64,000 nucleotides of DNA from Mycolicibacterium vulneris (GCF_002104765.1 NZ_NCXM01000007.1:1-64000), one strand, 5' to 3'; counted from the first letter of the stretch, positions 12,495 through 24,133 are shown. Notes: generated by a model not told the origin, from the letters alone. Made by a program: numbers and translations.

Positions 12495-15382
12495 GTGCGC
12501 CGCAACTGGGGACCCAGCCGGCCGCGCGACCACGTATCGCGCGGATCATCCACCGCCTGTCGGTTCCCATCATCTTGGGCTGGCTCGGGATCGCCGTGCT
12601 GCTCAGCGTCGCCGTCCCTTCGCTGGACAAGGTCGAGGCGGAGAATGCGGTCTCGCTGAGCCCGTTGGGCGCACCGTCCTTCAAGGCCATGGAGCGGCTC
12701 GGCAAGGACTTCAACGAGACCAACTCCGGCGCGTTGGCGATGATCCTGCTGGAGGGCCAGCAGCAACTCGGCGACGACGCGCACAAGTATTACGACCGCT
12801 TGGTCAACCTCTTGGAAGCCGATCACGCGCACGTGCAGCACGTCCAGAACTTCTGGGGCGACCCGCTGACCCGCGGCGCCGCGCAGAGCCAGGACGGTAA
12901 GGCCGCATACGTACAGGTGAACCTGAACGGTAACCAGGGCGCGGCCGCGGGTGACGCGTCAGTGGCGGCCGTTCGAAAGATCGTGCAGGAGGCTTCGCCG
13001 CCACCGGGATTAAAGGTCTATGTGACCGGGCCCGCACCCATCGTCGCGGACATGAATATCGCCGGTCAGCAGAGCATCATGCTGGTTACGCTGGTCAGCC
13101 TTGCCGTGATTTTCCTGACGTTGCTGCTCGTCTATCGGTCGATTGTCACGGTCATTCTTTTGTTGTTGATCGTCGGCCTTGAACTGCAGATAGCGCGCGG
13201 AATGGTCGCGCTGCTCGGCCATCTCGGGCTGGTCGGCCTTACCACTTTTGCCGTCAACCTGCTGGTCGCGGCTGTTATTGCGACGGGTACCGACTACGGC
13301 ATTTTCTTCGTCGGCCGATATCAAGAGGCGCGGCACGCGGGCGAAAGCCGAGAAGAGGCCTTTTACACCACATTCAACGGTGTGGCCAAGGTCGTTTTGG
13401 CCTCTGGTTTGACCATCGCCGGTGCGGTGCTCTGCCTCAGTTTCACCCGGCTGCCTTTTTTCCAGCCGCTAGGTATCCCCTGCGCCGTCGGTATCTCCGT
13501 CGCGGTCCTGGTCGCGATAACGCTGGGCCCGGCCCTTCTGGCCGCCGGAGCCCGGTTCGGTCTGTTCGACCCACGGCGTGCACTCTCGACCCGCAGGTGG
13601 CGACGGATCGGTACGGCCGTTGTGCGGTGGCCGGCGCCTATCCTCATCGCCTCGTTGGCCGTCTCGCTGATCGGGCTGTTGACGCTGCCGAATTACAAGC
13701 CCAGCTATGACGACCAGAAATTCATTCCGGACCGCATTCCCGCCAACGTGGGGTATGCGGCCGCGGCCAGGCACTTCCCCGGCCAGCGCATGTCGATGCC
13801 CGAAATTCTGTTGATCGAGACCGATCATGACTTGCGTAATCCGACGGACATGCTCGTCATCAACAAACTCGCCAAGGGCGTTCTGGCGGTGCCCGGAATC
13901 GCGACGGTGCAGACCGTGACCCGCCCTGAGGGCACGCCACTGCAACACACGACGATTCCCTGGATCATCAGCATGGGTCAGGCCAGCCAGATGCAGAACA
14001 TGGCTTTCCAAAAAGACCGCATGAACGACATGCTCACCCAAGCCAATGAGCTGGGGAAGATGATCGGCCTCATGCAGCACATGCTGGACCTGATGAAAGA
14101 ACTCGTCGCCACAACGCACCACATGGTCGGGACGACGCATGAAATGCAGGACATCACTTCGGATTTGCGGGACAAAGTTTCGGATTTCGAGGACTTCTGG
14201 CGCCCGATCCGCAGCTATTTCTACTGGGAAAAGCACTGCTACGACATCCCGATCTGCTTCTCCCTGCGATCCATCTTCGACGCGATCGACGGCGTCGACG
14301 AGATCAGCGACAAATTGGGCGACCTGGTGAAGAACCTGGACGAGCTGGATGCAATTCTGCCGCAGCTGGTCATGCAGATCCCGCCCATGATCGAAACCAT
14401 GTCGGGCATGCGCACCATGATGCTGACCATGCACAGCACCATGTCCGGCGTCATGGGCCAAATGGATTCGAGCGCAAAGGATCCCAGCGCCATGGGGCAG
14501 GCGTTCGATGCCTCCAAGAATGACGACTCCTTCTATCTGCCGCCCGGGATCATCAACGGGTCCGAGTCGTTCAAGCGGATCGAGAAGGTGTTCATGTCGC
14601 CGGACGGCAAGGACGTCCGTCTGCTGATCTCCCAGCGGGGCGACCCGTCGACGCCCGACGGCCTTAACCGGGTCGAGCAGATCAAGACGGCGGCCGAGGA
14701 ATCGCTCAAGGGCACTCCCCTGGAAAACGCCAAGATCTATTTGACCGGTACCGCGGCAATTACCAAAGATCTGGTGGACGGATCCATGTTCGACCTCTTG
14801 ATCGCCGGCGTATCCGCGATCTGTCTCATTTTCATCATCATGCTGATCATGACGCGAAGCTTCATCGCCGCCATGGTCATCGTCGGCACGGTTCTGCTTT
14901 CGCTCGGCGCGTCCTTCGGGTTGTCCGTGCTGGTCTGGCAGTACTTGTTGCACATGCAACTGCACTGGAGTGTGCTTTCCACCTCCGTGATCGTGCTGTT
15001 GGCGGTGGGCTCCGACTACAACTTGCTATTGGTCTCCCGAATGAAGGAGGAGTTGGCTGCCGGGATCCACACGGGCATCATCCGCGCCATGGCAGGTACC
15101 GGAAAGGTCGTGACGAACGCCGGCCTGGTGTTCGCCTTCACCATGGCCTCGATGGGAGTCAGCGAGCTGCGCAGCATCGGCCAGGTGGGCACGACGATCG
15201 GCATCGGCTTGATCTTCGACACGCTGATCGTGCGGGCATTCATGACGCCGTCGGTCGCCGCATTGCTGGGACGCTGGTTCTGGTGGCCACAGTTGGTGCG
15301 CCCCCGCCCGGCCAGCACGATGCTGCGGCCCACCGGCCCCCGTCCGTTGGTGCGTTCACTGCTCCTGAAGCAGCCGCAATAA
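12491..15382 (+). CDS. mmpL4a: RND-type lipid transporter MmpL4a
   Basis: A 963-residue inner-membrane transporter of the MmpL family, expected to move GPL or a precursor across the membrane using the proton gradient. Two RND halves are seen: a TM helix at residues ~20-40, then a periplasmic loop, then TM clusters near 195-360 and 780-940. The proton-relay Asp-Tyr pairs are present at about D268-Y269 (GTDYGIFF) and D842-Y843 (GSDYNLLL). Residues ~490-665 form a long methionine-rich helical stretch typical of the MmpL4/5 coiled-coil extension; it carries [15 protein letters not shown]. The gene follows mmpS4 with an ATGA overlap and is followed 90 bp later by a second mmpL. Confidence 0.94.
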   Translation: MSAPQLGTQPAARPRIARIIHRLSVPIILGWLGIAVLLSVAVPSLDKVEAENAVSLSPLGAPSFKAMERLGKDFNETNSGALAMILLEGQQQLGDDAHKYYDRLVNLLEADHAHVQHVQNFWGDPLTRGAAQSQDGKAAYVQVNLNGNQGAAAGDASVAAVRKIVQEASPPPGLKVYVTGPAPIVADMNIAGQQSIMLVTLVSLAVIFLTLLLVYRSIVTVILLLLIVGLELQIARGMVALLGHLGLVGLTTFAVNLLVAAVIATGTDYGIFFVGRYQEARHAGESREEAFYTTFNGVAKVVLASGLTIAGAVLCLSFTRLPFFQPLGIPCAVGISVAVLVAITLGPALLAAGARFGLFDPRRALSTRRWRRIGTAVVRWPAPILIASLAVSLIGLLTLPNYKPSYDDQKFIPDRIPANVGYAAAARHFPGQRMSMPEILLIETDHDLRNPTDMLVINKLAKGVLAVPGIATVQTVTRPEGTPLQHTTIPWIISMGQASQMQNMAFQKDRMNDMLTQANELGKMIGLMQHMLDLMKELVATTHHMVGTTHEMQDITSDLRDKVSDFEDFWRPIRSYFYWEKHCYDIPICFSLRSIFDAIDGVDEISDKLGDLVKNLDELDAILPQLVMQIPPMIETMSGMRTMMLTMHSTMSGVMGQMDSSAKDPSAMGQAFDASKNDDSFYLPPGIINGSESFKRIEKVFMSPDGKDVRLLISQRGDPSTPDGLNRVEQIKTAAEESLKGTPLENAKIYLTGTAAITKDLVDGSMFDLLIAGVSAICLIFIIMLIMTRSFIAAMVIVGTVLLSLGASFGLSVLVWQYLLHMQLHWSVLSTSVIVLLAVGSDYNLLLVSRMKEELAAGIHTGIIRAMAGTGKVVTNAGLVFAFTMASMGVSELRSIGQVGTTIGIGLIFDTLIVRAFMTPSVAALLGRWFWWPQLVRPRPASTMLRPTGPRPLVRSLLLKQPQ

Positions 15383-15472
15383 GTGGCGGCTTTCCACTTC
15401 AGGGATGGGAACAGCAACCGTGGGGAACACTGTGACACAGGGCAATAGCGTCGTCGGCCTGTCGAGGGCGTT

Positions 15473-18391
15473 ATGACCACGCATCACACCCGGCCGTCGC
15501 GCTTTGCCCGGTCCATTCGCCACCTTGCGGTGTTCATCATCATCGGGTGGGTGGCGCTGACCCTGCTGGTGACGTTCGGCGTGCCACGGCTCGAGATTGT
15601 GGGCCAACAGCATTCGGTGCCACTCGCCCCTCAAGACGCGCCGGCGGTGCAGGCCATGCAGCGCATGGGCCGGGACTTCAAGGAATCCGATTCGGACAGC
15701 TTCGCGATGCTGGTCCTGGAGGGGCAGCAGCCGCTTGGCGACCAGGCACATGCCTACTACGACAAACTGGTTGCTGAATTAAAAAGCGACACAAAGCATA
15801 TCGAGCATGTGCAGGATCTGTGGGGCGATCGCCTCACCGCGGCGGGCGCCCAGAGCCCGGACGGCAAGGCTGTCTATGTGCAGTTGAATCTGGCGGGCAA
15901 CCAGGGCACGACCCTGGGCCAGGAATCCGTGGCCTCGATCCGCGACGTGATCGCGCGGACACCACCGCCCCCCGGGGTCAAGGCCTACGTCACCGGTCCG
16001 TCGGCGCTGTTCTCCGATATGCAGCTCGCCGGCGACCGATCCATACTGAAAATGACGATGATCGGCGCCTTGATCATCTTCGTCGTGCTGCTCCTGGTGT
16101 ACCGCTCGATCACGACCGTCATTTTGTTGTTGATCACCGTCGGGATCGAGGTCTTCGCCGCTCGCGGTGTCATCGCCTTTATCGCCAACAACAATTGGAT
16201 GGCGCTGTCCACGTTTGCCGTCAACCTGCTGGTGGCCCTGGCAATGGCCGCCGGCACGGACTACGCGATCTTCTTCTTCGGCCGCTATCAGGAGGCGCGC
16301 CAAGCCGGCGAAGACCGGAAGATGGCGTATTTCACCACCTATCGCAGCGTCGCCCCCGTCGTCTTGGGTTCCGGTCTGACGATCGCCGGGGCGATGTTGT
16401 GCCTGAGCTTCACCCGTATGCCCATCTTCCAGACCATGGGCATGCCCTGCTCCGTGGGCATGCTCATCTCGGTGGTGATCGCCCTGACCCTGGTTCCGGC
16501 GGTGCTGACCGTAGGCAGTGGCTTCGGGTTGTTCGATCCGAGGCGCGCGATCGGGTTCGGCCGGTGGCGGCGGATCGGCACGGCGATCGTCCGTTGGCCC
16601 GCGCCGATTCTGTGCGCGACGATCGCGGTCGCCGTGGTGGGCCTGGTGACCTTGCCCGGCTACCAGACGAGCTACAACAACCGGCTCTACATGCCCGACA
16701 ACGTTCCCGCCAACGTCGGTTACGCGGCGGCAGACCGCCACTTCAATCAGTCGCGGATGATGCCCGAGATTTTGATGATCGAATCCGATCACGACATGCG
16801 GAACTCCGCAGATTTTCTGTTGCTGCACCGACTTGCGAAGGCAGTCTTCGCGGTTCACGGGATCTCTCGCGTGCAGGGCATAACGCGGCCCGAGGGAACA
16901 CCGATCCAGCACACCTCGATTCCCTTCCTGCTCAGCATGCAACAGTCGATAATGGGTCAGGACATGAAGTACATGCGCGCGCGCATGGACGACATGCTTG
17001 TCCAAGCGGACATGATGGCCAAGCAGATCGAGATCATGAAGCGCATCTACTCGCTGCAAAAGCGTATGACCGACATCACGCACGAATCAATCACGGAGAC
17101 CAAAGAAATGGCCGCCGTTCTGTATGAACTAAATGGCAAAATGGCCGATTTCGAGGATTTCTTCCGGCCGCTACGCAGCTATTTCTATTGGGAAAAGCAC
17201 TGCTATGACATCCCGATCTGCTGGTCGTTGCGACAGATCTTCGAAGTCCTCGACGGCGTCGACACGCTCAGCGACAAATTGACATATCTGCTCCAAGACC
17301 TCGATCACATGGACAAGCTGATGCCTCAGCTGCTCGAGCAGTATCCGCCGATGATCGCGATGTCCGAGGACATGCGGAACATGATGCTGACGAACCACAG
17401 CACCATGGCCGGCATCATCGGCCAGATGGACAGCAACGACAAGGACGCCACCGCCATGGGGCAGGCGTTCGACGATTCGAAGAACGATGATTCGTTCTAT
17501 CTGCCGCCCGAGATTTTCGACAACGCGGACTTCCAGAAAGCGATGGCCCAGTTCTTGTCGCCGGACGGGAAGGCCGCTCGCTTCATCATTTCGCACCGGG
17601 GCGACCCCGCGACGTCCGAAAGCGTCAACCGCATCGACAAGATCCGGCTGGCGGCCGAAGAGGCCCTCAAGAACACCCCGTTGGAGAACGCCAAGATCTA
17701 CATCGCGGGTACCGCGTCGACGTTCAAGGACTTCCGGGACGGCTCCACGTACGACCTCTTTATCGCCGGCATTGGTGCGCTGTGCCTGATTTTCATCATC
17801 ATGCTGATCCTGACCCGAAGTTTCATTGCCGCCCTGGTCATCGTGGGCACGGTGACGCTTTCATTGGGTGCATCGTTCGGGATCTCGGTGCTGATCTGGC
17901 AATACATCTTCGGCATCAAGTTGTACTGGATGGTGCTGCCGATGTCGGTGATCGTCTTGTTGGCGGTCGGTTCCGACTACAACCTGCTGTTGGTGTCCCG
18001 TATGAAAGAGGAATTAGCGGGCGGCATCAATACGGGCATCATTCGCGCGATGGGCGGCACCGGCAAGGTCGTGACGAACGCCGGCCTGGTGTTCGCATTC
18101 ACCATGGCTTCGATGGTGGTCAGCGACCTGCGCATCATCGGCCAGGTCGGTACCACGATCGGCCTGGGCCTGATGTTCGACACCTTGATCGTGCGCTCGT
18201 TCATGACGCCTACCATCGCTGCGCTGCTCGGCCGGTGGTTCTGGTGGCCGCAATTGGTGCGGCCGAGGCCGGCCAGCCTGCTGCTTCGCTCCGTGGGAAC
18301 GCGTAAGTCGGTACGCACCTTGCTCCACGAGGACGAGGTCGACATGGACGCCCCCACGGCCGAGATCCCCGTCGCCAGGCCGACCGTCTAG
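15473..18391 (+). CDS. mmpL4b: RND-type lipid transporter MmpL4b
   Basis: A 972-residue MmpL transporter, a clear paralogue of the preceding gene along its whole length. The Asp-Tyr relay pairs lie at about D263-Y264 ([11 protein letters not shown]) and D835-Y836 ([11 protein letters not shown]). The same helical, Met-rich periplasmic insert is present with [15 protein letters not shown]. The C-terminus ends in a cytosolic tail, VARPTV. The pair mmpL4a-mmpL4b is characteristic of GPL producers, where loss of either stops surface GPL (known for M. smegmatis and M. abscessus). It probably belongs to the mmpS4-mmpL4a transcript; the 90-bp gap shows no obvious terminator. Confidence 0.94.
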   Translation: MTTHHTRPSRFARSIRHLAVFIIIGWVALTLLVTFGVPRLEIVGQQHSVPLAPQDAPAVQAMQRMGRDFKESDSDSFAMLVLEGQQPLGDQAHAYYDKLVAELKSDTKHIEHVQDLWGDRLTAAGAQSPDGKAVYVQLNLAGNQGTTLGQESVASIRDVIARTPPPPGVKAYVTGPSALFSDMQLAGDRSILKMTMIGALIIFVVLLLVYRSITTVILLLITVGIEVFAARGVIAFIANNNWMALSTFAVNLLVALAMAAGTDYAIFFFGRYQEARQAGEDRKMAYFTTYRSVAPVVLGSGLTIAGAMLCLSFTRMPIFQTMGMPCSVGMLISVVIALTLVPAVLTVGSGFGLFDPRRAIGFGRWRRIGTAIVRWPAPILCATIAVAVVGLVTLPGYQTSYNNRLYMPDNVPANVGYAAADRHFNQSRMMPEILMIESDHDMRNSADFLLLHRLAKAVFAVHGISRVQGITRPEGTPIQHTSIPFLLSMQQSIMGQDMKYMRARMDDMLVQADMMAKQIEIMKRIYSLQKRMTDITHESITETKEMAAVLYELNGKMADFEDFFRPLRSYFYWEKHCYDIPICWSLRQIFEVLDGVDTLSDKLTYLLQDLDHMDKLMPQLLEQYPPMIAMSEDMRNMMLTNHSTMAGIIGQMDSNDKDATAMGQAFDDSKNDDSFYLPPEIFDNADFQKAMAQFLSPDGKAARFIISHRGDPATSESVNRIDKIRLAAEEALKNTPLENAKIYIAGTASTFKDFRDGSTYDLFIAGIGALCLIFIIMLILTRSFIAALVIVGTVTLSLGASFGISVLIWQYIFGIKLYWMVLPMSVIVLLAVGSDYNLLLVSRMKEELAGGINTGIIRAMGGTGKVVTNAGLVFAFTMASMVVSDLRIIGQVGTTIGLGLMFDTLIVRSFMTPTIAALLGRWFWWPQLVRPRPASLLLRSVGTRKSVRTLLHEDEVDMDAPTAEIPVARPTV

Positions 18392-18576
18392 GTGGTGCTC
18401 GTCGTTTCGTTGCCCGGATAGCTGGAGAGCGAGGCGGTCAATGCCCTCCGCGAGAAGCGCGACGAGAAAGATTGGACGCCAATGATTTTGCCCGACGGAA
18501 AGGCCTGCGCCATCTCCCCTATTGCTATCTGCCTATACCGTCCGCACGCCACTCCGCACCGTGAAATACTCCTATC

Positions 18577-19524
18577 GTGAGCGCTCTGGCGATCGAGGTC
18601 GAAGGCCTCACAAAGACATTCGGGCGAGACACGGTCGCGCTGAGCGGCATCGACTTCTCGGTTCCGGCCGGGACGGTGTGCGGGGTGCTCGGCCATAACG
18701 GAGCCGGCAAGACCACCACGATCAACATTCTTTCCACGCTGATCCGTCCCAGCTCGGGACGTGCCAGCGTCGCCGGCTACGACATCATCCGCCAGCCGTC
18801 CGAGGTACGTGCCAGCATCGGGATGGCCGGACAGTTCACCGGGATGGACCCCATGCTGACCGGCCGGGAGAACCTGGTCCTGTTCGGCAGGCTGCGCGGA
18901 TTGAATCGCAAGCGCGCGAAGGCCCGCGCCGATGAGCTGCTCGAACAGTTCGATCTGGTCGCCGCCGCCGACCGCCGGCTGTCGACCTACTCCGGAGGCA
19001 TGTTCCGGCGCGTCGATTTGGCCAGCGCCCTGGTGGTGCCGCCGCAGGTGCTCTTCCTCGATGAGCCGACCACCGGGCTGGACCCACGCAGCCGCCGCGA
19101 CGTGTGGGCCCTGGTGAGTTCGCTGACGGTGCAGGGCATGACCGTGCTGCTGACCACGCAGTACCTGGAAGAGGCCGACGTGCTCAGCGATTCGATCGTC
19201 GTGATCGATCACGGGCAGGTAATCGCCAGCGGCACTGCAGAAGAGCTCAAGCGCGCGGTGGGTACCAGCTACTGCCAGGTGACCCCTTCCAATCCCGCCG
19301 ACCTGGCTCAGGTCGCGGCGGCGCTGAACGGCCTCGAGGGCGTCGACATCGACAGCGACGCGAATTCGGTGTCGGTGTTCGCACCCGATGGGGTGGCCTC
19401 GCTGGTCGAGGTGTTCCGGCGGGTCGACGCGCTGGGACTCGAGCTCGCCGATATCTCGCTGCGCAAGCCCTCGCTCGACGAGGCTTTCCTGCACCTCACC
19501 GAACGGACCGCCGCCCGGTCATGA
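18577..19524 (+). CDS. drrA: ABC transporter ATP-binding protein DrrA
   Basis: A 315-residue ATPase of the daunorubicin-resistance (DrrA) subfamily. It shows Walker A GHNGAGKTTT (~residue 38), the signature YSGGMFRR (~145), Walker B VLFLDEPTTGLD (~160) and the His switch region LLTTQYLEEAD. The C-terminal ~90 residues match the DrrA-type regulatory domain, ending with the usual 'PSLDEAFLHLT'. The start is GTG 18577. It powers the DrrB/DrrC membrane pair encoded next, overlapping by ATGA. In M. avium GPL clusters drrABC marks one edge of the serovar-variable segment. The substrate is presumably GPL or its precursor, which is inferred from context. Confidence 0.92.
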   Translation: MSALAIEVEGLTKTFGRDTVALSGIDFSVPAGTVCGVLGHNGAGKTTTINILSTLIRPSSGRASVAGYDIIRQPSEVRASIGMAGQFTGMDPMLTGRENLVLFGRLRGLNRKRAKARADELLEQFDLVAAADRRLSTYSGGMFRRVDLASALVVPPQVLFLDEPTTGLDPRSRRDVWALVSSLTVQGMTVLLTTQYLEEADVLSDSIVVIDHGQVIASGTAEELKRAVGTSYCQVTPSNPADLAQVAAALNGLEGVDIDSDANSVSVFAPDGVASLVEVFRRVDALGLELADISLRKPSLDEAFLHLTERTAARS

Positions 19525-20261
19525 GTGCCCTGTCCGCCCTCACCGAGCGTTCGCTGAAGTCTGCGGCGCGCGACGGCGAGATGGTCGTCGAAATGCTTTC
19601 ACCCGCATTGTATTTGGCGGGATTCAGTGTGGCACTGCACGGCCTGATCGACACCGGGCGCATCAGCTATACGCAATATTTCCTACCCGCGGTGGTCGCC
19701 CAATCGATGATTTTCGTTGGGCTGATGACCGCGGATCGGGCGGCGCGTGATCACCTGTATGGGATCGGCGAGCGGATGCGCACGCTGCCCGTCGCCGCGG
19801 CAGCCACCGTAACCGCCCGCACGGTGGCCACCTTGATGAGGGGACTGCTCTCCCTGGTGGTGGCGCTGATTGCCGGCTATGCCTTCGGTTTCCGGATCAC
19901 CGGTGGGTTGGGCTACGCAGCGGCTTTCCTGCTGATCTCGTTGCTGCTGTGCCTGGCGGTGACGCTGGGCGCCGACGCGCTGGGATCGAGCGCCAAGACG
20001 GTTCAGGGCGCCAGCCACTTCTTGTTCGTCCCCCAGCTGCTGCTTTTCATGCTGTCCACCGGAATCGCGCCGGAAAAAACCTTCCCGGATTGGTTGCGCC
20101 CATATGTTCGTAACCAGCCAATTTCACAGTTCGCCGAAACACTACGCGGGCTGGCCACTGGCCACGTGATCCTTAGCAATCTGGCGGCCACCCTGGCTTG
20201 GTGTCTGGCCATGGTTCTGGTCTTCGGCGCAATCACGCTGCGGATGCAGAGGCGCGGCTAG
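19521..20261 (+). CDS. drrB: ABC-2 type permease DrrB
   Basis: A 246-residue membrane protein of the ABC-2/DrrB permease family with about six hydrophobic segments, for example YLAGFSVALHGL, ALIAGYAFGF and LLISLLLCLAVTLGADAL. The ATG at 19521 overlaps the drrA stop as ATGA. The gene ends with TAG whose last base is the first base of the drrC GTG. These overlaps show a tightly coupled three-gene transporter. It forms the export channel with DrrC. Confidence 0.9.
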   Translation: MSALSALTERSLKSAARDGEMVVEMLSPALYLAGFSVALHGLIDTGRISYTQYFLPAVVAQSMIFVGLMTADRAARDHLYGIGERMRTLPVAAAATVTARTVATLMRGLLSLVVALIAGYAFGFRITGGLGYAAAFLLISLLLCLAVTLGADALGSSAKTVQGASHFLFVPQLLLFMLSTGIAPEKTFPDWLRPYVRNQPISQFAETLRGLATGHVILSNLAATLAWCLAMVLVFGAITLRMQRRG

Positions 20262-21052
20262 TGACGCATCGCCTCGAGCCACACGGATCGCTGTGGACCC
20301 AGAGCTGGGTGCAGGCCGGCCGGCTCTTGCTCCGGTGGCGGCGTGACGAAGCGGTCTTGATGGGGTCGCTGTTGCTTCCAGTCTTCCTCTTATTCTGCTA
20401 CCAGATTGTGCTGGGCGAGCAGGTGCGCAAGGTCACCGGTGTCGAGAGCGTTTACGGCGTAGTCCCCATGTGTGCAGTGATATCCGCGTTGTTCGGGTCT
20501 TTGGGCAACTCGGTCGGCATCACCATGGACCGCGAGTCGCGCATGCTCAGCCGGATGTGGGTGCTGCCGATTCACCGGGCGAGCGCGATCACCGGCTGGA
20601 TCATCGCCGAGGTGGTGCGCGCATTGCTCGGCACCATCCTGATCACCGCAATCGGGTTGGCGATGGGGCTGCGCTTCACGCAGGGGTGGCTGGCCGCACT
20701 CGTCTTCCTTCTGATTCCGTCGATCGCGGTGACCGGGTTTACGTCTCTGGTGATGGCGATGGCGATCCGCAACAATGGCCGCACCGCAATGACCTGGCTG
20801 CTGAGCGCAACATTCGCCCTGGCGTTCGTGAATACCGGTGCCAGTCCAATCAAGCTGTTCCCGGCTTGGGCTCAACCATTAATCCGCATGCAACCGATCT
20901 CGCCGCCCATCGAGGCGATGCGGTCACTGGCCCACGGCGGACCGCTGCTGCAACCCCTGGCGATAACCATGACGTGGACGGTCGTGCTACTCGCGGTGTC
21001 CATCCCGGTCGCCGTGCGCGGCTATCGGTTGGCCGCCGAGTTGAGCGCGTAA
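20261..21052 (+). CDS. drrC: ABC-2 type permease DrrC
   Basis: A 263-residue ABC-2 permease of the DrrC type. It starts at GTG 20261, sharing one base with the drrB stop (TAGTG). After a short cytosolic N-terminus there are about six TM segments, including GSLLLPVFLLFCYQ, a central LGTILITAIGLAMGL and a terminal VVLLAVSIPVAVRGY. It completes the DrrABC exporter. Immediately downstream the hapten-sugar genes begin, which fits drrC as the conserved boundary of the variable region in published MAC clusters (recalled, not checked). Confidence 0.9.
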   Translation: MTHRLEPHGSLWTQSWVQAGRLLLRWRRDEAVLMGSLLLPVFLLFCYQIVLGEQVRKVTGVESVYGVVPMCAVISALFGSLGNSVGITMDRESRMLSRMWVLPIHRASAITGWIIAEVVRALLGTILITAIGLAMGLRFTQGWLAALVFLLIPSIAVTGFTSLVMAMAIRNNGRTAMTWLLSATFALAFVNTGASPIKLFPAWAQPLIRMQPISPPIEAMRSLAHGGPLLQPLAITMTWTVVLLAVSIPVAVRGYRLAAELSA

Positions 21053-21125
21053 GACGTTGCGGGATGAAAGATCTTAGTAGTCACTTCGATGTCGCTCGGG
21101 CCGTAGCCGCCGAAAAAGGAGATAG

Positions 21126-22139
21126 ATGCTGACCGAAGAGGCGGCAGCGAGCTCACCCAAGGTGAGCATCGTAACGACCACCCACAACCAAGAGGCCTAC
21201 GTCCGCCAAGCTTTCGACAGCTTTATTGCTCAGCAGGCCGAATTCCCCATCGAGGTCATCGTTGCTGATGATGCCTCAGTCGATGCGACGCCAGCGATCA
21301 TTTGCGAGTATTCCGAACGCTATCCCCACATCTTCCGGCCAATCTTCCGACCCGAGAATGTCGGGCTGAATAGAAATCTCGTGGGGGCGCTGTCGGTTGC
21401 TCGCGGCGAGTACATCGCCCTATGCGAGGGCGATGATTTCTGGACCGATCCACGCAAGCTCAGCAAACAGATCGCATTCCTCGAACAACACCCAGGCACC
21501 TCAGTGTGCTTCCATCCAGTCCGCGTGATGTGGGACGACGGCCGGGCTGAAGACTCGAAGTTCCCGCCGCTCTACTTGCGCGGCGACCTCAGCGTCGAGG
21601 CCCTCCTTTTGATGAATTTCATCCAAACTAACTCCGTTGTGTATCGCCGCCTTGAGCGTTACGCGGATATCCCCGCCGACGTCATGCCGTTGGACTGGTA
21701 CTTGCATGTCTTGCATGCAGCCCATGGTGATATTGCGATGTTGCCGGAAACGATGGCCGTCTATCGCCGGCATGCCGAGGGCATGTGGCACAACCAGGCG
21801 GTGGATCCGCCCAAATTCTGGTTGGCGCAAGGTCCCGGGCATGCGGCGACGTTCGACGCAATGCTCGACCTGTTTCCGGGCGAACCCGAGCGTGAGGAAC
21901 TCATCGCTTTAATGGCCGACTGGATCCTGCATCAGATCGCAAAGGTCCCAAGCCCTGAGGGTCGTGCTGCGCTGCAGAGCACCATCGAGCAGCACCCGCG
22001 ATTCGCCATGCTGGCGCTGCAGCACCGCTGGGCGAGGCCTAACCGTCGGCTCAGGACTTTGAAGCGTCGGCTCGCTGCCATTGCACCGAGGCGGCGCGGA
22101 CTCGTGGACGTCTGGCCCTCCCGTCGCAAACGCCAGTGA
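21126..22139 (+). CDS. GT2-family glycosyltransferase, hapten assembly
   Basis: A 337-residue GT-A fold family 2 glycosyltransferase. The N-terminus VSIVTTTHNQEAYVRQAFDS and VIVADDASVDATP is the nucleotide-binding part; CEGDDFW (~residue 100) carries the metal-binding DxD-like motif. A strong AAAGGAG lies six bases before ATG 21126. It is a close paralogue of the gene at 33092: both carry PADVMPLDWYLHV and LPETMAVYRRH in the same places. It likely transfers a hapten sugar to the growing GPL oligosaccharide on the cytosolic side; the donor is not readable from sequence. No transmembrane segment is seen. The C-terminus is strongly basic. Confidence 0.85.
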   Translation: MLTEEAAASSPKVSIVTTTHNQEAYVRQAFDSFIAQQAEFPIEVIVADDASVDATPAIICEYSERYPHIFRPIFRPENVGLNRNLVGALSVARGEYIALCEGDDFWTDPRKLSKQIAFLEQHPGTSVCFHPVRVMWDDGRAEDSKFPPLYLRGDLSVEALLLMNFIQTNSVVYRRLERYADIPADVMPLDWYLHVLHAAHGDIAMLPETMAVYRRHAEGMWHNQAVDPPKFWLAQGPGHAATFDAMLDLFPGEPEREELIALMADWILHQIAKVPSPEGRAALQSTIEQHPRFAMLALQHRWARPNRRLRTLKRRLAAIAPRRRGLVDVWPSRRKRQ

Positions 22140-22343
22140 GCGAGCCACCGGGCGTCGACCAGCGTCTAAGGTGATCGATACCGGGATACGGCTCGTCGAC
22201 GGCGCTGCTGCGGTGATGGTCTTGGACGAGCATTGAACTACGAGGAGATCGGTGATGAGGCCCTGCGACACGAGCAGCACCAGGCGGACGGGCACCTGTG
22301 CTCATCCGTGTCGAGCAGCCGCAGCGATGCGAGGGGCAATTCG

Positions 22344-23174
22344 GTGAAATCAACCCCGACCGTCTCGGTGATAACCATCTCCTTCCAGGATCTCGAAGGC
22401 CTCAAGCGAACGGTGGACAGTGTCCGGGCACAGCGCTATGAGGGAGGCATCGAGCACATCGTGATCGATGGCGGGTCCGGTGACGAGGTGGAGGCATACC
22501 TGTCGCGCTGCGAGCCGGGCTTCGCATATTGGCAGTCGGAGCCCGACGGCGGACGCTACGACGCGATGAACCAGGGCATCGCTCATGCATCAGGCGATCT
22601 GTTGTGGTTCATGCATTCTGGCGATCGGTTCTCTGATCCCGACGCTATAGGTCAGGTCGTAGAGGCGATCTCGGGCCGCGGACCGGCCCAAGATGTGTGG
22701 GGTTTCGGCATGGACAACCTCATCGGACTCGGGCGCGTGCGCGGCCCGATTCCTTTTAGCCTCCGGAAGTTTCTCGCCGGTTGGCAGGTGGTTCCACACC
22801 AAGCGTCATTCTTTGGGTCGTCGCTGGTGAGGAAATTGGGCGGGTATGACCTTGATTTCGGGGTTGCTGCCGACCAGGAATTCATCTTGCGGGCGGCGCT
22901 GCTTCGGGAGCCAATCACGATCCGCAGGGTGCTATGCGACTTCGACACCACCGGAGTCGGTACCAACCGGCATCCGAGTGTGGTCTTTCGCGACCTGCGC
23001 CGCATGTGGGACTTGCATGGGCGCTATCCGCTGGGTGGGCGGCGAACGTCACTAGGTTACCTGTGGGCCTGGGAGTTCTACCTTCGCTGCTTGGAAACCG
23101 TCTTTACCCAGGCAACAAAAGCGTCGGCACGTTGGCGGCGGCCCAAACGAGCAGCGTCAGTCGAGAATAGCTAG
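22344..23174 (+). CDS. GT2-family glycosyltransferase (WcaA-like)
   Basis: A 276-residue family 2 glycosyltransferase. VSVITISFQDLEGLKRTVDS and IVIDGGSGDEV form the donor-binding part, EPDGGRYDAMNQGI is a motif common in this subgroup, and the metal site is HSGDRF, so the usual D-x-D reads S-G-D. I chose GTG 22344 because GAGGGG lies seven bases upstream and the conserved fold starts right after; the frame is open 37 codons further. It converges on the minus-strand methyltransferase with a 4-bp overlap. It resembles the M. tuberculosis Rv1514c/Rv1516c group in style, recalled only. The donor sugar is unknown; fucose is possible given the GDP-fucose genes nearby. Confidence 0.8.
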   Translation: MKSTPTVSVITISFQDLEGLKRTVDSVRAQRYEGGIEHIVIDGGSGDEVEAYLSRCEPGFAYWQSEPDGGRYDAMNQGIAHASGDLLWFMHSGDRFSDPDAIGQVVEAISGRGPAQDVWGFGMDNLIGLGRVRGPIPFSLRKFLAGWQVVPHQASFFGSSLVRKLGGYDLDFGVAADQEFILRAALLREPITIRRVLCDFDTTGVGTNRHPSVVFRDLRRMWDLHGRYPLGGRRTSLGYLWAWEFYLRCLETVFTQATKASARWRRPKRAASVENS

Positions 23175-24133
23175 ACACGCCTAAGCCAGAACGAGCCCGG
23201 CTCGCGGAACTCTAATTGCTGACGGAGGACTGGGCAGACCTTTGACAGCTCGTCTGGGTAGTGATGCTTCAAAAAGTTAAGCGCCCCAATGATTTCGAAT
23301 TCTGGATTATAACTAAGGAATGCTTCCAGCAGATACTGCTCATTCCAAAAGCACACAGAGCGTATCCACTCCTCTAGGTAATCTTTCGGAGTAAAGATGT
23401 CATGAATATGAATCAGGACGCCAGGCTTGAGGATGGGCAGAATCTCAAGGTATTCGCAGAGAACATCGCCCTGCGGCCGGATAATGTGCGACGAGTCAAT
23501 AAACAAGATATCATTCTTGTCCAATTGACGAAACAGTGACGTATCGATCAGCTCCACCGGCTTGCGCACCACTGTAACATCGAGTTCTTCGAGCCAGTCA
23601 GCTTCGTAGGGTTCTATGCACAGGTGCTCGCATCGATAGCCAGCCTGCTCATCGCGGTTGGCTTCCACCGCGCTCGCCGCCAAACGCGTTGACTGACCAC
23701 TTCCGATCTCATAAATCCGCTTAGGTCTATGCAGCCGAATCATGTTATAGAGAAATTCAGCATCCCCCGATTCGAAGAAGCCGTTTCGATAGAAAAATCC
23801 AGTGTTCTCAGGCTGCTCGACTGGAAATCTAACTAATTCGTCGTTGAAATGAAAATTTGTGAGCAGATCGAGCTGTTCAGCGACATTCCAATCGATGCCA
23901 GGTAATTCGCGATCGTCGGACAATGGTTTCCTCAGATGGGCCGGGTTAAACAGCGGCTCGTAGTAATGGTCGAGAAGCGGGAAGACTCCCACTTTCCGGA
24001 AGACCCGCAAGGTAATGGGCATGCGCCCAAACCCAGTGGAACGGATCAGCCGCAGGGCTGCCGAAGCCGCCACAGTGACCGGAACCAACAGCACGTCGAT
24101 TACCCGAAAACTTAAGTTCAGCAGCTTCGGCAT
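23171..24133 (-). CDS. SAM-dependent methyltransferase (Methyltransf_24-like)
   Basis: A 320-residue class I methyltransferase. The SAM-binding glycine motif is YEIGSGQSTRLAAS (~residue 143), followed by CIEPYEAD (acidic residue for the ribose) and later FIDSSHI and VLIHIHDIFTP. The N-terminal ~100 residues have a hydrophobic segment, VIDVLLVPVTVAASAALRL, that may anchor it to the membrane. The coding sequence is visibly AT-richer than its neighbours, suggesting recent acquisition. It probably O-methylates a hapten sugar; the position is unknown. Its 3' end overlaps the converging glycosyltransferase by four bases. Confidence 0.78.
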   Translation of the reverse strand: MPKLLNLSFRVIDVLLVPVTVAASAALRLIRSTGFGRMPITLRVFRKVGVFPLLDHYYEPLFNPAHLRKPLSDDRELPGIDWNVAEQLDLLTNFHFNDELVRFPVEQPENTGFFYRNGFFESGDAEFLYNMIRLHRPKRIYEIGSGQSTRLAASAVEANRDEQAGYRCEHLCIEPYEADWLEELDVTVVRKPVELIDTSLFRQLDKNDILFIDSSHIIRPQGDVLCEYLEILPILKPGVLIHIHDIFTPKDYLEEWIRSVCFWNEQYLLEAFLSYNPEFEIIGALNFLKHHYPDELSKVCPVLRQQLEFREPGSFWLRRV